Made by a program: the position numbers and the translations under genes. From positions 1 through 63,608 of the forward strand of contig JARKIF010000180.1 in the NCBI GenBank assembly GCA_029378245.1: a stretch of DNA of 63,608 nucleotides, given 5' to 3'. The DNA comes from Roridomyces roridus. Lineage: Eukaryota > Basidiomycota > Agaricomycetes > Agaricales > Mycenaceae. Under the pieces are notes generated by a model. That model was not told the origin of the DNA. It saw only the letters and a list, made by a program, of their open reading frames with translations, and searched no databases. Numbering within the stretch: position 1 is the stretch's first letter; each line of letters opens with the position of its first letter. Below are positions 46,961 to 60,198 of the stretch, piece by piece.

Positions 46961-49900
46961 TTATTGCCGCGCCGCCAAAGCAGAAAGCAATATATCATGG
47001 TCGATTTTCGCAGCTGGGCCAGGTATCAGCATGAACAAGAGGCAGTAAAATAGAAATAGAAACCACGCACCCTTCAAAACAAGCTGCGTAAACCTCCTCG
47101 CAAGCACCGGCTCCTCTTCCTCCAGCAACCTCAAATTATGTACACTCAACTTCCACACCACCGCAGGCCTCTCAACCACTGCAGTCGCATTCCGCGGCGA
47201 ATTAGACAACGCCGACAGCTCACCCGCTATCGTGCCCGGCACCATAGATTCCTCGATGCTCTCGGCGTGTTCCGAGAACTGGTACGAGGCACGGAGGACA
47301 CCCGACTCGATGATATACAACCCGTCTGCCGGGTCGCCTTGCTTCCACAAAACAAGGCCTTTCGGCACCGACATCCGTTGCAGGTACCGCAACATCGGTC
47401 GGAAAGTCTGGAGATCAACATCGCCGTGCGAGGAGAAGACCTTGACGAGCGTGTTGTACGGCTCCTCCGAGATGTCCAATTCCGGCGGACGAATTTCGTC
47501 GGCAATCGTTCGACGCCCAGTATCCCGCAAATGAGATCTACGGGGTGAACCGGCCAACGACCCGGCCAACGATTGTTGATAAGCAATGTTCGCGTCGCGC
47601 TGGCCCGGCAACACTGGAAATTAAGTGAATGAGTGACAGTCCAAAGGTATTCCAAAAATCGCCTCACTGTATGCAGACGTCTCAGCTTTCTGCGACCTAA
47701 ACCATGCTTGAAGGTAAGCATTTTCCGTCCCTATTAAAAAAATGTCAGTGAGAATACCGAATCAAGAGAACGCAACACGTCTCACACTCCATCGCATCAT
47801 TAAACGTCGAAAACAACTCGACGCTCTCCGCCCCAAGGACATCCACACTCTCCAACGCCTTGGCAACAGGCGAGTCGGGCTGGAACCCACAAAACACCAG
47901 CGTAATGTACTTGGCCGCCAACAGCCGTTGCACCCGAACAAACGCCTCGGCCGCAGACATATCCACCCCTCCCACAAGAGACAGATCTAGTACGAGGAAT
48001 CGAACGGGGTTGCGCTGCCAGGCCGGGGGCTGTAAAATGCCCCGGATGGTTTCCTCGACGTGGGTGATAGTACCGAAGAACAAGAACCCTGGGATTGTCA
48101 GTAATAATCAAACCGAAGAAAAATGAACTCGCCTTGAAGCCGCAGAATCGTGGTTTGCTTGGACACCTCCCTAATGTACGCCCGCTGCGAGCTCGGCCGC
48201 CGTACAGTGGATATAGCCGTCTCCCCCGTGTGCAGCGCACGGATACTCGACCGCTGAGAATTTTGTACCACAAAGAAGAAACCTATTGAAGCGTCAGCAG
48301 GTATATGAATTCTCCGGCGTTCTCAACTCACAGCTGACAACAATACCAAACAAAACGCCGATAACAAAGTCCCACACCGTCATGCACACCATGATACTGA
48401 CGATCGTGATGTACTCGGACCTGCAAGCTCATCGTCGAATCTTCATCGGCATAATCGAACAGCTCACTCACCTAGAAACGCGATGCCTCGTATCCCACAA
48501 CGCCTCCTTGCACAAGTCAATGCCAAGAACAAAGATGAGCGCTCCGACGACCATGACAGCTATCCTTCATGTCAATAAGCAGCCATCAAATCAAGAAAAG
48601 TACGCACGGATATACGCAATCGGCCCCGTCCCAATGAGCAGCAACGCAATGTTAGCTAAACCCAACAAAAAGCCCGCCACGCGGGTTTCCCCGCCGACGC
48701 GATAAAACCTACACCGCCCTCAACACAACTATCTCTGCATACAACAAGGGAGGGACGTACAAAAGCGTATTGACGTAAACCAAATAATTCGGCCTGCAGG
48801 AAAAAATGAACATTCCGCTAACAAGACCAAATAAATAAGCTTACACGGTTCCGAGGATGCCAGATAGGAAATTGGAATATCCATGAGCGACGAGTTCCTT
48901 GTCCGTGTCGACGTCTTCGTTCAAAGAGACAGCTATTTCGCGTAGATGAATACGGGGGTAAAACAAACACGAAGACGGACGCACCAAGAGCAGGAACGTT
49001 GAGCGGTGGGTGCAGGATGTTGAAAAACAACAAGGCGAATTGGGTCGGTATCGTCGCCCAGAGAGGCCCAAACCGCACATGGCTGAAATCGTAGTAGGTG
49101 TAAAACTTGTACCACGATTCCTCGCTTCCCGAGGCAGCAATATCAAACACCCATCCCCCGGCGCGCAAATCCGCGATGTCGAGCTGCGCGGCAGCGACGA
49201 CGACGTAGAATATGACAGGGATGATCAGGAAATCTGCGTTTGTCGTAAGCTCTGAGAAAAAAACATGAAGACAAGAGAACATACAAATGGGAAACACCAG
49301 CTGATGCCTCCACCGAAGTCCCTCTGTCACAAATCTCAACAATATCGCCAACGCGAGCGGAATCGTCCACAAAGCGAGGTTATGCGCGTCGAGGAAGACG
49401 AATCGGAAGGTCTCCCATGTCGCGGTAAAGTCGTCATCCGAAATGCGCAACGAGACCGTCAGACTGGACGTCATTCAGTTTGCGGAATGAAGAGAAATAT
49501 AGACGCACCCTGTTTCGATGAGGAACGCGCCGACACCTCCGATACACCCGACCAAAATATGGCGCGGGAAGAATCCGATGAGCGTACCCAGCTTGAGGTA
49601 GCCGAGAAGGAAGAACGTCAACCCTGGATATTTATGTTGAATGGAAAGACGGTACGGAAAGAAGATATGTACCAGTAAGGACGGAACTTAAAGCAAAGGC
49701 AACCAATGTCGTAGCAATGATCTCTTGCGGATGATCCAGCCCGATTTCGGTCGCAATGGACGCTGCCAGAATGTGGAAAAACGGCTGCAAGGCAGGCAAT
49801 CGGTCATCTCAAACTACAGGAAAAACGCGCTAGACACGCACCACCACTTCGATCATCATACTCCCATTGGCACAAGCAATTCCACTCGCTCCAAGCGTAT

Positions 49901-50752
49901 ACACAAACTGCGCAATCACGCAGGAGACGAAAAACATGGATACTCCCATGGGCCCCAAATCGGCAAAAGGGTCCGAGGTGGGGAAGATGATCATCCCATA
50001 AGAAACACCGTCGAGGATGTTCAAAAGACAACCAAGGACGACGGCGGGGAGCGCACGGACGGCTTGTTTTAGTGTTGTGGAGGCGTAGGCCCCGATCGTT
50101 TTGGTGGTGGGCAGCTTTGGACGCGCGGGAAGGAGAGGGGTATTTTCCGTCGGCGGCTCGTGGAGCGGCGGAGATGTGGGTGTGGGTTCAGAGGATGCTG
50201 GCCAAGGTACCGTGATCGGGGGTTGTGGCTCTTCTGGCGTCGATTCCAGATTCATCGAATGAATGGAAGGGAACGAATCTCTCTTGTCTGGCGCAGGCCG
50301 CATCAAGGAGAGGCCGGAGGGCTGGCCGGGGACCATGGACATTCGATTTCGGGGCGTTATGGAGCCGCTTCTCGTGGTCCCAGTAAATTCATCGCTCTCC
50401 GAGTCGGTGGGAGAATTCAAGGACAAAGATGGCTGGGCTGGCGGTGAGAACATGCCCATCTCGAGACCGCTGAGCTGCATGGTATTGAGGCGGATCGAGT
50501 CTTGTGAGTGGGGTGCAACGGTATGGGACACGGACATGGGCGTCCCACCAACGAGAGCGCCGAAAGAGTCGAACGAGGACGAGGACAGCGAGGGGGAGTG
50601 GAGTTTGAGAAGTCTATACAGGAAGAAAGGTGCTAAGTATATGCCATAATTGCGCAACAGAGACACTTACCCAGCGCGACGTAACGGAGAATCATTCTGG
50701 ACCGTGCGCGAGATGGCCGCGGGTACGCCAGGCGAATTGGGTATTTCCTCAT
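46961..50752 (-). CDS. SulP/SLC26-family transporter with STAS and cyclic-nucleotide-binding-like domains
   Basis: This is a large gene of many short exons. The likely start at 50752 ([20 protein letters not shown]) leads to a GTAAGT donor. A disordered Ser/Pro-rich N-terminus follows ([34 protein letters not shown]). The SulP membrane domain begins with [29 protein letters not shown] and [19 protein letters not shown], continuing through 48000. A STAS domain ([40 protein letters not shown]) is followed by a cNMP-type beta barrel ([46 protein letters not shown]). It ends ...LSALAARQ at 46961. This SulP-STAS-cNMP architecture matches yeast Ygr125w/Vsb1, a vacuolar membrane protein needed for basic amino acid storage. 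The transported substrate here is inferred only. Confidence 0.83.
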
Positions 50753-51005
50753 CTTGCGAGGCTCGTGCGTGATCCAAATCGTGCCTAAGATCAGGGGGTG
50801 GCATGGTTGGTCACTGGACCGAGGTGGGCGGGCTGCTGCTCGACGTGAGGAACGACGCTGGCACAGGCACACGAGGGGATAAGGAAAAGAGGGATTTGAA
50901 ATGATGCAACGGAGGCAAAAAAGATTTACCCAGCAGCGCCATTCAGTGACGCGCCGAGTCTCTGATAAAGTGTTTTTGTTTGGCACCCAGCGCGCGCTTT
51001 CAGCC
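50753..51005. promoter_or_regulatory. Bidirectional promoter between the SulP gene and NUDT21
   Basis: The two start codons diverge across about 250 bp. No obvious TATA box is visible. The left border depends on the chosen SulP start. Confidence 0.4.
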
Positions 51006-52012
<1,007 letters not shown>

Positions 52013-52481
52013 CTCTCGGGTCTCTGCATTGTATCATAGAGTGTGTAATGTGTACAGCTGTCGTCAACGCGCAACGTTTCGTCCCAGACCGTTTTGGGAT
52101 GGCACCTCATCCCGACCCTCGCCTCGTATGCTCGGAGCCGCGCAGTCACTGATTGTACGCCCGAGATGCGCCGAATTATTCCGGGGTTTCAATTCAAATG
52201 GCCTTGGTGGTTATTCGAAAGCGCTGAATGCCCTCTCTGGATGGACCATGGGCCCACTTTTTGCTGACAAAACAGGCTTGCATAATTCTCCGCGCACAAA
52301 GACAGCCAAGCAAGCAACTCCCCGTTTCCAAATAGGGAATCTCGGTGAAATTAGTCCGATCTGCTGACGACCCCTCAAGCCGCGCGTTGCGAATCAATTC
52401 AATCGACTCATCGGAATGGCACGGAAGAGGGGCACTGCTCAGGGTATAAATGGGTAAGACACTGGACGATTGGAGACCAAC
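52013..52481. other. Intergenic region, no gene recognised
   Basis: About 470 bp lies between NUDT21 and the reductase gene. A TATA-like stretch (GGGTATAAATGGG, near 52441) sits about 35 bp upstream of the reductase start codon. Otherwise no coding or repeat signal was seen. Confidence 0.4.
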
Positions 52482-53434
52482 ATGCCCTCCTCAACCACCA
52501 TCGCAGTCGTCGGCGCCGGCAAGATCGGGTTCCCGCTCGTCAGTGCCCTCGCTGCATCCAACGCCGCCATCGTCGTCCTCCTCTCGCGGAACGGTCTACC
52601 AGCAGATAAACCTCTCCCTCCAGGCGTCATCCTAGAGAAAGTGGACTATCTCGCCGACACAGCGGCCCTTGAGGCCCTTTTCAAGACGCATCAAGTCGAC
52701 GCGGTCGTGTCGGCCGTCGCCACTGAAGTTGTGGCCAAGCAGACTGTGTTGATAGATGCGGCCAAGGCTGCTGGTGTCAAGTTGTTCATACCGTCCGAGT
52801 TTGGTATGGTTTCGGACGGACAGACGGCGAATCCGAAGAATAAGATTGCAGGTACGTTCCAATTTCTGCCACAAAGCTGAATGTGCTGATTTCGTTTCGC
52901 AGAATATCTTGAATCAGTCGGATTGCCTTATGCACGCGTCTGGGTACGTTTTTCTATCCACTTGAATGAAAAACCATTTCTGACGACGAATCTCAGAACG
53001 GCATGTTGACTGAATTCCTGCCCTTCTTTGTCAGCTTCTCCGAGCACAAGAAAATCAAGATCGTCGGCAAAGGCGACGTCCCCATGTCTTTCACCTCCAT
53101 CGTCGACGTAACAGGCTTCCTCGCATACGTCCTGACCTCTGTCCCGCTTTCGGACCTCTCAAACCGGAAAATTCTCCGCCTCCAAGGCGACCGCGCGACG
53201 CTCAAATCTCTCGCGCCGCTCTTCAACACCACGGTTGAGCACGCGGACGCTATTACGGGGCCTATGGGCGACCTGCGGACGTTTATGATGCGGATGGTGG
53301 ATACGGGAGTGGGGAGCACAGGCTGGGATGTCTCACAGCAAAAGGAGGGTGAAGGAGACAAGGCGGCGGGCAGTGCGAATGACTTGTGGCCGGGGCACCA
53401 ATGGAAGAGTATCAAGGACGTGTGCGGGTTGTAA
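52482..53434 (+). CDS. NmrA/isoflavone-reductase-like NAD(P)-binding protein
   Basis: This is a three-exon gene. The start at 52482 (MPSSTTIAVVGAGKIGFPLV) begins an atypical short-chain dehydrogenase with the GxGxxG-type loop GAGKIGFPL. Next come VVLLSRNGLPADKPLPPGV, LEALFKTHQVDAVVSAVATE and GVKLFIPSEFGMVSDGQ, then two short introns (near 52850-52900 and 52945-52995). Exon 3 gives NGMLTEFLPFFVSFSE, IKIVGKGDVPMSFTSIVDV and LDV-type C-terminal helices, ending at 53434 (KDVCGL). Relatives include fungal NmrA-like redox sensors and plant phenylcoumaran/isoflavone reductases. No catalytic lysine motif could be assigned with confidence, so enzymatic activity is uncertain. A TATA-like box precedes the start. 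Confidence 0.85.
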
Positions 53435-53462
53435 CCAGTGTAAATTAAACATTTTCAATCTC

Positions 53463-54222
53463 TCACTTACTCTGCAGCATCCTCTTCACATCCTCCAGCC
53501 ATTTGTTCAGCTCTCCGCCCCAGCCGCCAATTCTCCGCATCCTCCTCCTCTCGACATCACTGCCCTCATCAAGCCCAATAAGTGCCATTCGATTCCCCTC
53601 ACGCTGCCGGACAAGTCCGTGGTGCGTGATGCACCACCACACGATGCTCTCTTTCGAGAAAAACACCTCCATGACGCGTTCGGGGCATCCAGGGCTGCAC
53701 GGCTCGGCGAGGCGCAGAATACGGAGGAGGGTCCGCCAGATTACACGCGGCAGGGTGAGCGCCAGAGGTGGGTCGAGCCCTTGAGATGAGAGATTCAAGT
53801 AAAACACAGTGAAAGCTAAGTGAAACTTACAAATTACATCCGTCTCAGCGTCTTCGACAACATTCCCAATCCGCCGGGCATAGTTCCCATCTATAACCCA
53901 CCCATCCGGCGCGTTGTTCATCGCCTCGATGACTTTAGCGCGCAGCTCCTCGTTGGTGCGGTGCCCCCAACCAGGTGTCCAGAACAACGCGTCGATGGAG
54001 ATGAACGGAACTCCAAGGACGTTTGCGAGCTGTTTGCCGACTGTGGTCTAGTCAAGGAGTAGGCGTATTCTGTGTGTGAGTTTGGAGAATTCTACCTTGC
54101 CTGCGCCTACGACAAACAGTCAATCAGCGAGGCGACAAGGCTTGTCCTGCCTGCTCACCGCAGTTCCCTACAATATGAACTCTGTATTTCCCGTCTGCGT
54201 CGCCAAGTAGTGGTGGAACCAT
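53463..54222 (-). CDS. P-loop nucleoside kinase-like protein (adenylate-kinase fold)
   Basis: The likely start is 54222 (MVPPLLGDADGKYRVHIVGN). The Walker A loop is assembled over two introns: GNC, then an 11-nt exon (54096-54106), then ACCACAGTC. Together they give GNCGAGKTTVGKQLANVLG. The next block, VPFISIDALFWTPGWG, and RTNEELRAKVIEAMNN, DGWVIDGNYARRIGNV match the FlaR/topology-modulation-type small kinases. After another intron come LPRVIWRTLLRILRLAEPC and SIVWWCITHHGLVRQRE, ending MLQSK at 53463. This resembles uncharacterised adenylate-kinase-like ATPases common in fungi. The substrate is unknown. An upstream exon cannot be excluded, because the reading frame stays open past 54222. Confidence 0.78.
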
Positions 54223-54532
54223 GAGGGAGGGTGAAGACCCGTTCAACGCGTGAGTCGGGTCCTGCTCAACTAGATATACTCGTGAAAGATCGTCGGTACC
54301 GCGATTCTGACTGGATACGCGACTTGGCAAGACTTGATGAGCCGTGGGATGCGACTGGCAGTGGAAGCTTGGCGACGCAAGCCTGAATAAGCAGCGTCGT
54401 TCTGGAGACCCTGGAATTGAGGCTCCCTGAGAAATAAACTTGCAGCAGCAACACGTTTGGAAGAAGGAAAAGCAGCATTCGGAATTATTCGGAGTATGAA
54501 TCGGAGAAACAGATAAGATATCTATGAGTACA

Positions 54533-57500
54533 CTACAACGAAGGTACATCTCGAGCCTGAAACTCTCCAAGTACTTGACGAAAACATGCAGACCACCACG
54601 CTCTTTCTTCCCGTTCTTGCCTCCGCGGACTGCTTGAATTATTACCGTGATCAATTTCAATCAAAGAGGGACTCTTGGGCATGGCTCGCTGCGGCGCCGA
54701 GAAATTGTTGGATTGCAAAGCTTCCACGTCTGGCTCAGGAACGAAAAGACAGCCTCCCGGAATCGAAATCGAACGCAAAGTCATCTTGAGCGAATGTCGG
54801 AAAGAATCAAGCCAAAGTTCCTTCTTGTCCGAGGGAGAAACACGCAGATGCAAGAGCTCGAGAGAAACACCTTCAGAGAGGATCGGTTCGCCTAGATTCT
54901 TCATGTCCAAGGGAAGAAGGTCCAGGACCAAAATATCTAAGCAAAACAAGGATCAGCTCCAGTCAAAACTGATCGCAGATAGTACACACCGTTAGCGTCG
55001 GGCATTTCAGAGACTCCAACAACTTTCACGATTCCCAACTTGTCCATCAATGTCCACTCTTCGGATCCATTGCTTCGCGAAACACCGGCGATGACCACCA
55101 AATCTGTGAAAACAAAAATCTGGACCAACTGAGTGTCGGTCGGTCGCAGTTCGGTCGGATGATATCGAGGCATGTTGGAGCCTTTCGAATAAAGGGGGAT
55201 CCGAGTCGAAAAGTGAGGCGACGATGGCGTCAAGGGCGGCTCAGATGATGCCGCGGAGGAATAGGAGCTAGCAGACGTCGTGGTGCCAGAGGAAACGTTG
55301 GACCCGGACCTTGACCGGCGCTGATCCCAGCTCTGGATGGCGTCGGCGAGTTGGGTTGATCGCTTTGGGTCAGGCCGGACAGACTTGCGCCGGTCATTGA
55401 AGGGCGGCGCCTGGGTCATTGGGCTGACGTCAGCAACAGAGTGAGGATCTGCCTGGACGCGGAGGAGCTGTCCTTGGAACAAGAGTCTCCGTCCGCGCTT
55501 TGCGAGCTGGATCGCTGGAGGTAAACCCTTGATGCGGCTAGACATGTTTTTGACAAGATCGTATTCATCTTCCCGAATCTTGACCTCCGACATGACTTTG
55601 ATTACCAACTCGGTCGAATGAAGGAGAGCGAAAGTTGGAATATGATCAGCATGCGTCTTGGGTGTATGATCGTACAATTTCTGCATTGAATGATCAGACA
55701 CCACTATCGCAGACGAAGGAGAACGCACCCGAAACATGACAGGATATCGCCCCAGCCTTGTAACAGGATCGACTAGAAGACTCTCCAGGCTCCACCCGCA
55801 GCATTCTCCAGCAGACTCCTGGATTCGGACAAACTCTCCGAAGTCACTGGTGGTATCCGCAACGAGACGGGCGATAGTCCCAGCCACGTTCACCAGCCGG
55901 GCTAGATACGGCTGGTAAACCTCCAGCTCCTTCACGAAACTTTCCCGTATCGCCTCTGCAATACGCTCGACAACCGGATACTGCCCATCTCGGACAGAAT
56001 GCAAAGCAGAAAGGAGCTGACTGTGCAGGTTCCGAATGTCCTCGAGCCAGTCAAAGAGTTTGGCAATCTCGGCGGGAACACCCGAAATGTATGTTCTCGA
56101 GTCTTGCAAGCGGAGGGGAAGGACGAAGAGGTTGATGGTACTGGTCAGACGAGCTACAAAGGTTTCTTCCGTCATGTAGAGTGCGTAGATAGTCTCTTGA
56201 CGCTGTATTTCGACTGGACCACGGCGGTCCGCAATGGCCGAGTATGTTATTGGCGGAATGGTGGCTCGCCATGCGTCGGATGCCAGCTCGTCCCCTGAAC
56301 CCGTCGCAGCTTCTTCGGCATCTTGGCCACTGTCAAGGTGCTGCTCCGATATCTCGTAGGGTTCCGCCTCGACGTCGTCGTCCTCCTCGTATATCGAGCC
56401 TGCGGAACTTTGAGAGGCGATAGAAGCTGGCCGACCAGAGTCCGCCGGATGACCCTTGAGAATATCATCCTGCCCAAAGGCATATGAAGACCTATCACGA
56501 CCTCTCTCGTCGACAGTTCTCCCACTGAGAGTTCTGAAAAGTTTCTCGGCTCCAAAACTCAGATCCCTCCCTCCTCCCTGTCGGTCCCCTTCCTCCCACG
56601 ACTGCCCAACTCGCACTAACGACGAACCGCTGTCCATGTACGACATCCTCTGCTGCCCCGCGTCGCATGCATCAGATGCCGAGGGCGGAATCCCCAGCGC
56701 CTCCCGATCTCGCGCTGCCGCCAAACGAGAATGCAACGCGAGTATCGCAGTATCCGAATTCGCAAGGTCGTCCGAATGGCGCTGCTGGATCCGAGGTTGG
56801 CGTACGTTGAGATGCTGCTCCGGAGAAACGTCTTCAGCCCAAGCCTCTTGTTCATCGGGCTCGTCGTAAACGCTGTCCGGCGACTGCCTCAGGTGATTGT
56901 ATTGGTCTTCGTTGGGATATCGAATCTTGGGCGTCGACACGGCGCTTGTGGGCTGCGAAGGGGTGGCATTGTAATACACGGAATGTCGCCGAAGCGCGTG
57001 AGGTACAGAGATGTCGGTTGTCGGCCGATTCGGCTGTGAGGATTGCCGAATGATCGGAGAGCGGGATGGTGGTTTCGCCGCTGCGCGTTGCGGGGCACGA
57101 GATTCTGGGACTGGGGAAGGAGGCGCGGGTGAAAAGGAACGACTTCGTTTCCAGAGGGATGTCGGACGCTCCTTTCGGTCCTTTTCCCTCCTCAGCTGCC
57201 CTTTGTCTCCGTCCAGATCCCTGCTTGAGGAAGAAACCATGACATGAGGTGGCTCCGTCGCTGCACCGAAATCCACCCGCCCGCTGCCGCTAACAACGAC
57301 GGCGCACTCGCTACCGCTCGATCTGCTCTCTCGAGGCTGGCCTTGGAGTTGCGAGTCCAGGTCATCTAGGCCTTTGACCAGGCCGAGCAACTCTTTCCGG
57401 CGCCTCTCAGCAGCTACATCGCCCTGATCCGCATGTGAATTATTGCTCCCAGTGAACCGTGCTCGCAATCGAGACGCAAACGAGTTTGAAGTGTACGGCG

Positions 57501-58667
57501 AAGCCAGCCCAAGCCCAAGACCCACACCTGCTCTGCTATCCCCGTCACTTTCACTTTCGCTGGCCGTAACACCACCATTTACGACTCGGAGGGATCGACG
57601 GTCCCTGGCTTGCAATTCATATCGCATTTCAATGTCAGAGGCAGATTCCTCTCCTGTGAGTTCGGAGTGTTGGGGACGCGGCGTGGAGGAAGCGGAACGC
57701 ATTCCAGGAAGCCCGCGAAGACGGGGAATGTTGGACCCTTTTGAAGTGGTTTTCGGAGTGGCAGCGTGTGTCGTAGGAAAGGGAGCTCCGGGGTCTGTTC
57801 GAGAGCGTTGTCGACCGGGGATGGGAGCGGCAGGAGGCGGGATACCATCGGGATTGTTCTATCCTGCATTAGTTTTACGAGGGACACGCGACACCATGCT
57901 ACTGACCTTGAAATTAGAAACACTGGGCGTAGAAACGCGGGGTGACTTGAGTTGCATCTTTGGAGTTGAAGCACGAAGTGCCGATTTCAAGGGTTTCGGG
58001 GTCGAGGAAGGTAGGGGTAGCGAGACGGGAATCTCGTTGGGTGCGCAGCCTTGCGACCAAGTCACTGGCAGAGGCTCGTTGGGGTCAGAATCAACGGGCG
58101 GGAAGACATGATTCTCGACGGAGGTCGTGTCATCCGGTCTATTGTGTCCCGGAGCGAAGGCAGCAATTGGGCTTCCACCAGAGGAAGGTTCGTCATGCGG
58201 CTCTCGCGAGACGTGCCCTTTCCAGCACCCCCGCTCTTCGAGCTACCCGCCATAGAGAATCGTTTATGTTGCTCGACTGGGCCTGCTCGCGCGCCAAACT
58301 CGAAGGATGAGTCCGAGTTGGACGAGATGGGCATGAAAGCCGAGTTTCTGCGCGTTTCCAACGGTATTTGAGAGTCTGAGGACGCGACAGAGTCGTTTCG
58401 AGTTCTGGGAGAGATGCCGCCTGCTTCCGCGTAGTGAGAAGGAGGAAAGAAACTGGGGCGGGCGGGGACTGGGCGGAAGAGGCGACCGAGACGAACTCCT
58501 CGCCGCTGTAGGGACGCGTGAAAGAGGCATGAGAGAAGTGCGATCAACGCGTGACCACGTCGACTCTTCCAAAACCATCGAAATGCAAAGCGGGCTCCTG
58601 GTGTTTCTAAACAGTGGACTAGCAGCGACGCGCAGACATCCTCAAATACGTTCGACGTTTTGAGCAC
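54533..58667 (-). CDS. Rho guanine nucleotide exchange factor (DH-PH type)
   Basis: This is a large gene with a long disordered N-terminus rich in Ser, Pro and Arg. It has a DH (Dbl homology) domain near 56210-55540 (RQETIYALYMTEETFVARLT, LFDWLEDIRNLHSQLLSALH, ELEVYQPYLARLVNVAG, SLESLLVDPVTRLGRYPVMF), the last block being the conserved DH helix alpha8 core. A PH-like region follows (LLFQGQLLRVQ; VQIFVFTDLVVIAGVSRSN; WTLMDKLGIVKVVGVSEMP), ending ...EFQARDVPSL at 54533. It should activate a Rho/Cdc42-type GTPase in polarity or cell-wall growth. A 48-nt intron (55681-55728) inside the DH domain is a multiple of three without a stop. The start at 58667 (MLKTSNVFEDV) is tentative; a downstream ATG near 58254 (MAGSSKSGG) is the alternative. 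Confidence 0.82.
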
Positions 58668-58817
58668 ACTTGTTTCCTCGCAGACTCTGTATGGAAAGTC
58701 TCAGCTTGCTTCCGCCTCCTCTGAATCCGAGAACATAAATCTAGCCCAGTGAGACACTAGATCGTTCACTCCTTGACAAGTACCACCACCACCGTACTCA
58801 CTCAAAGTTTATAAGCT

Positions 58818-59811
58818 ATGCCTGCCCTTCCATCTGCACCTTCCAGTGCACCATCGTTCCTTGCCTCTCCCGCCGTGGGCCTCGCTTTCTTTGTCCTGGT
58901 CTTTGCTGTTGTCACTGTGCTGTATGCTGCCCATGGGTGTGTCTCTAGAAAGTTGGCGGCAAGACGCACTCGTTGCGAAGATGTCGAAGTATGTTCTCTC
59001 CACCCATCTGCGCACCATCTAACGCTGCCCTAAAAACTATGGCACCAAGTCGGTTGTCTTCGTGAACGTCAAGGGCAAGGCGCGACCTCACCCCAAGGTA
59101 CATATCCTCCCTTGGTCTGTCCAATGCTGATATCTTCCTTTGCAGGAGACGCTCACAGCCGCCGTCAACAGCTGGAGGCGCTCAAGGTAGTTCTTCTTGT
59201 CGTCTCCTCTAACTCTCTGTCTTACACTATCCTAGACCAACATTGGAAACGTATCTCTTCACAAACAGCTCATGGCCCACGTACGTTTGTTATTCGCAGA
59301 GCATTTCAATCGTCTGAATTCTACTCAGCACATCTCCGTTCCTATTGCGGTGGCCGTTCCTCCGGCGGTCTACTTGGCCAAGCGCGAGGTTCTCAAGCCA
59401 TCGGCTGGCCTCTTCATACAGGTTCAAGAGCGCATTACCCTCGGACCGTCCCCTCTGCGCGCAGTTCACACCCTGCCGCCTCTCATCGTCGAAGAGTCTG
59501 CTGGCGTGCGTGCGCCCGAGGCCCCTATTCTCTCGGCGCGCGCACGCCTCCTACAAAACATCGCCCTTGACTACGACACCGAATCGGACTCAGATTATTC
59601 AGGCGAGGGCGAGTCGTTCAATCTTGACGACTTTCCGCTACCGCCAACCACAATACCGACCGTCGCTGCTCCTCGGGCACCCGCCCTTACGGACTCGCGG
59701 CTCAAGAACGCGTGGCGTGCCGCACATCACCAATCTCCACCAATACCAACGAAAAGGCGTCTGCCGAAGAAGACGTCTGGCTCTCAAAACAAGGAAAATA
59801 CTATTGCATGA
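58818..59811 (+). CDS. Hypothetical protein with N-terminal membrane anchor
   Basis: The start at 58818 (MPALPSAPSSAPSFLASPAV) gives one strong membrane helix (VGLAFFVLVFAVVTVLYAA) followed by a basic segment (SRKLAARRTR). Four short introns between 58990 and 59330 can be placed so that exons read HSRRQQLEALK, TNIGNVSLHKQLMAH and HISVPIAVAVPPAVYLAKRE. The last exon holds LKPSAGLFIQVQERITLG, then an acidic stretch (LDYDTESDSDYSGEGESFNL), and a basic tail ending SQNKENTIA at 59811. I recognise no family. The junction near 59040-59100 is unresolved. The start lies 150 bp from the RhoGEF start on the other strand, so a shared promoter is likely. Confidence 0.6.
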
Positions 59812-60198
59812 AATCCAAAATCGGTTTCTCAACAAGCATTTTCTCTCTCCATCGACCTCAGCAACAACTCTCCCATGTGTCCACCATAATTTCCATCGCC
59901 GTCGCGGGCTTGATCACCCCGACGTCTCGCTCTCGCTATTCTGTTTTCCCTTTGCTATCCTGCCTCGTATTAATATGCCTACCCATAATACTAATATCTC
60001 TCCTGCCGTCGTGGGCCTGATCAGTCCGACCTTACATCCTACATCCTATCTACTATTACATATTACTGTCGTTTAGTTGTACCCCACGAAATGCATTTTT
60101 CTGCTTGTTGTTCAGAACTGTTCATATTCGGCAAATCACCGATCACGTTACTTCCACTCTTCACTTACGCGTATACGGTACAGCGGTCAATGCTCGTT
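59812..60198. other. Intergenic region upstream of the ATG22 copy
   Basis: This is 3' flank of the hypothetical gene followed by the 5' flank of the ATG22 copy. No independent coding frame or RNA gene was recognised. Confidence 0.35.
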
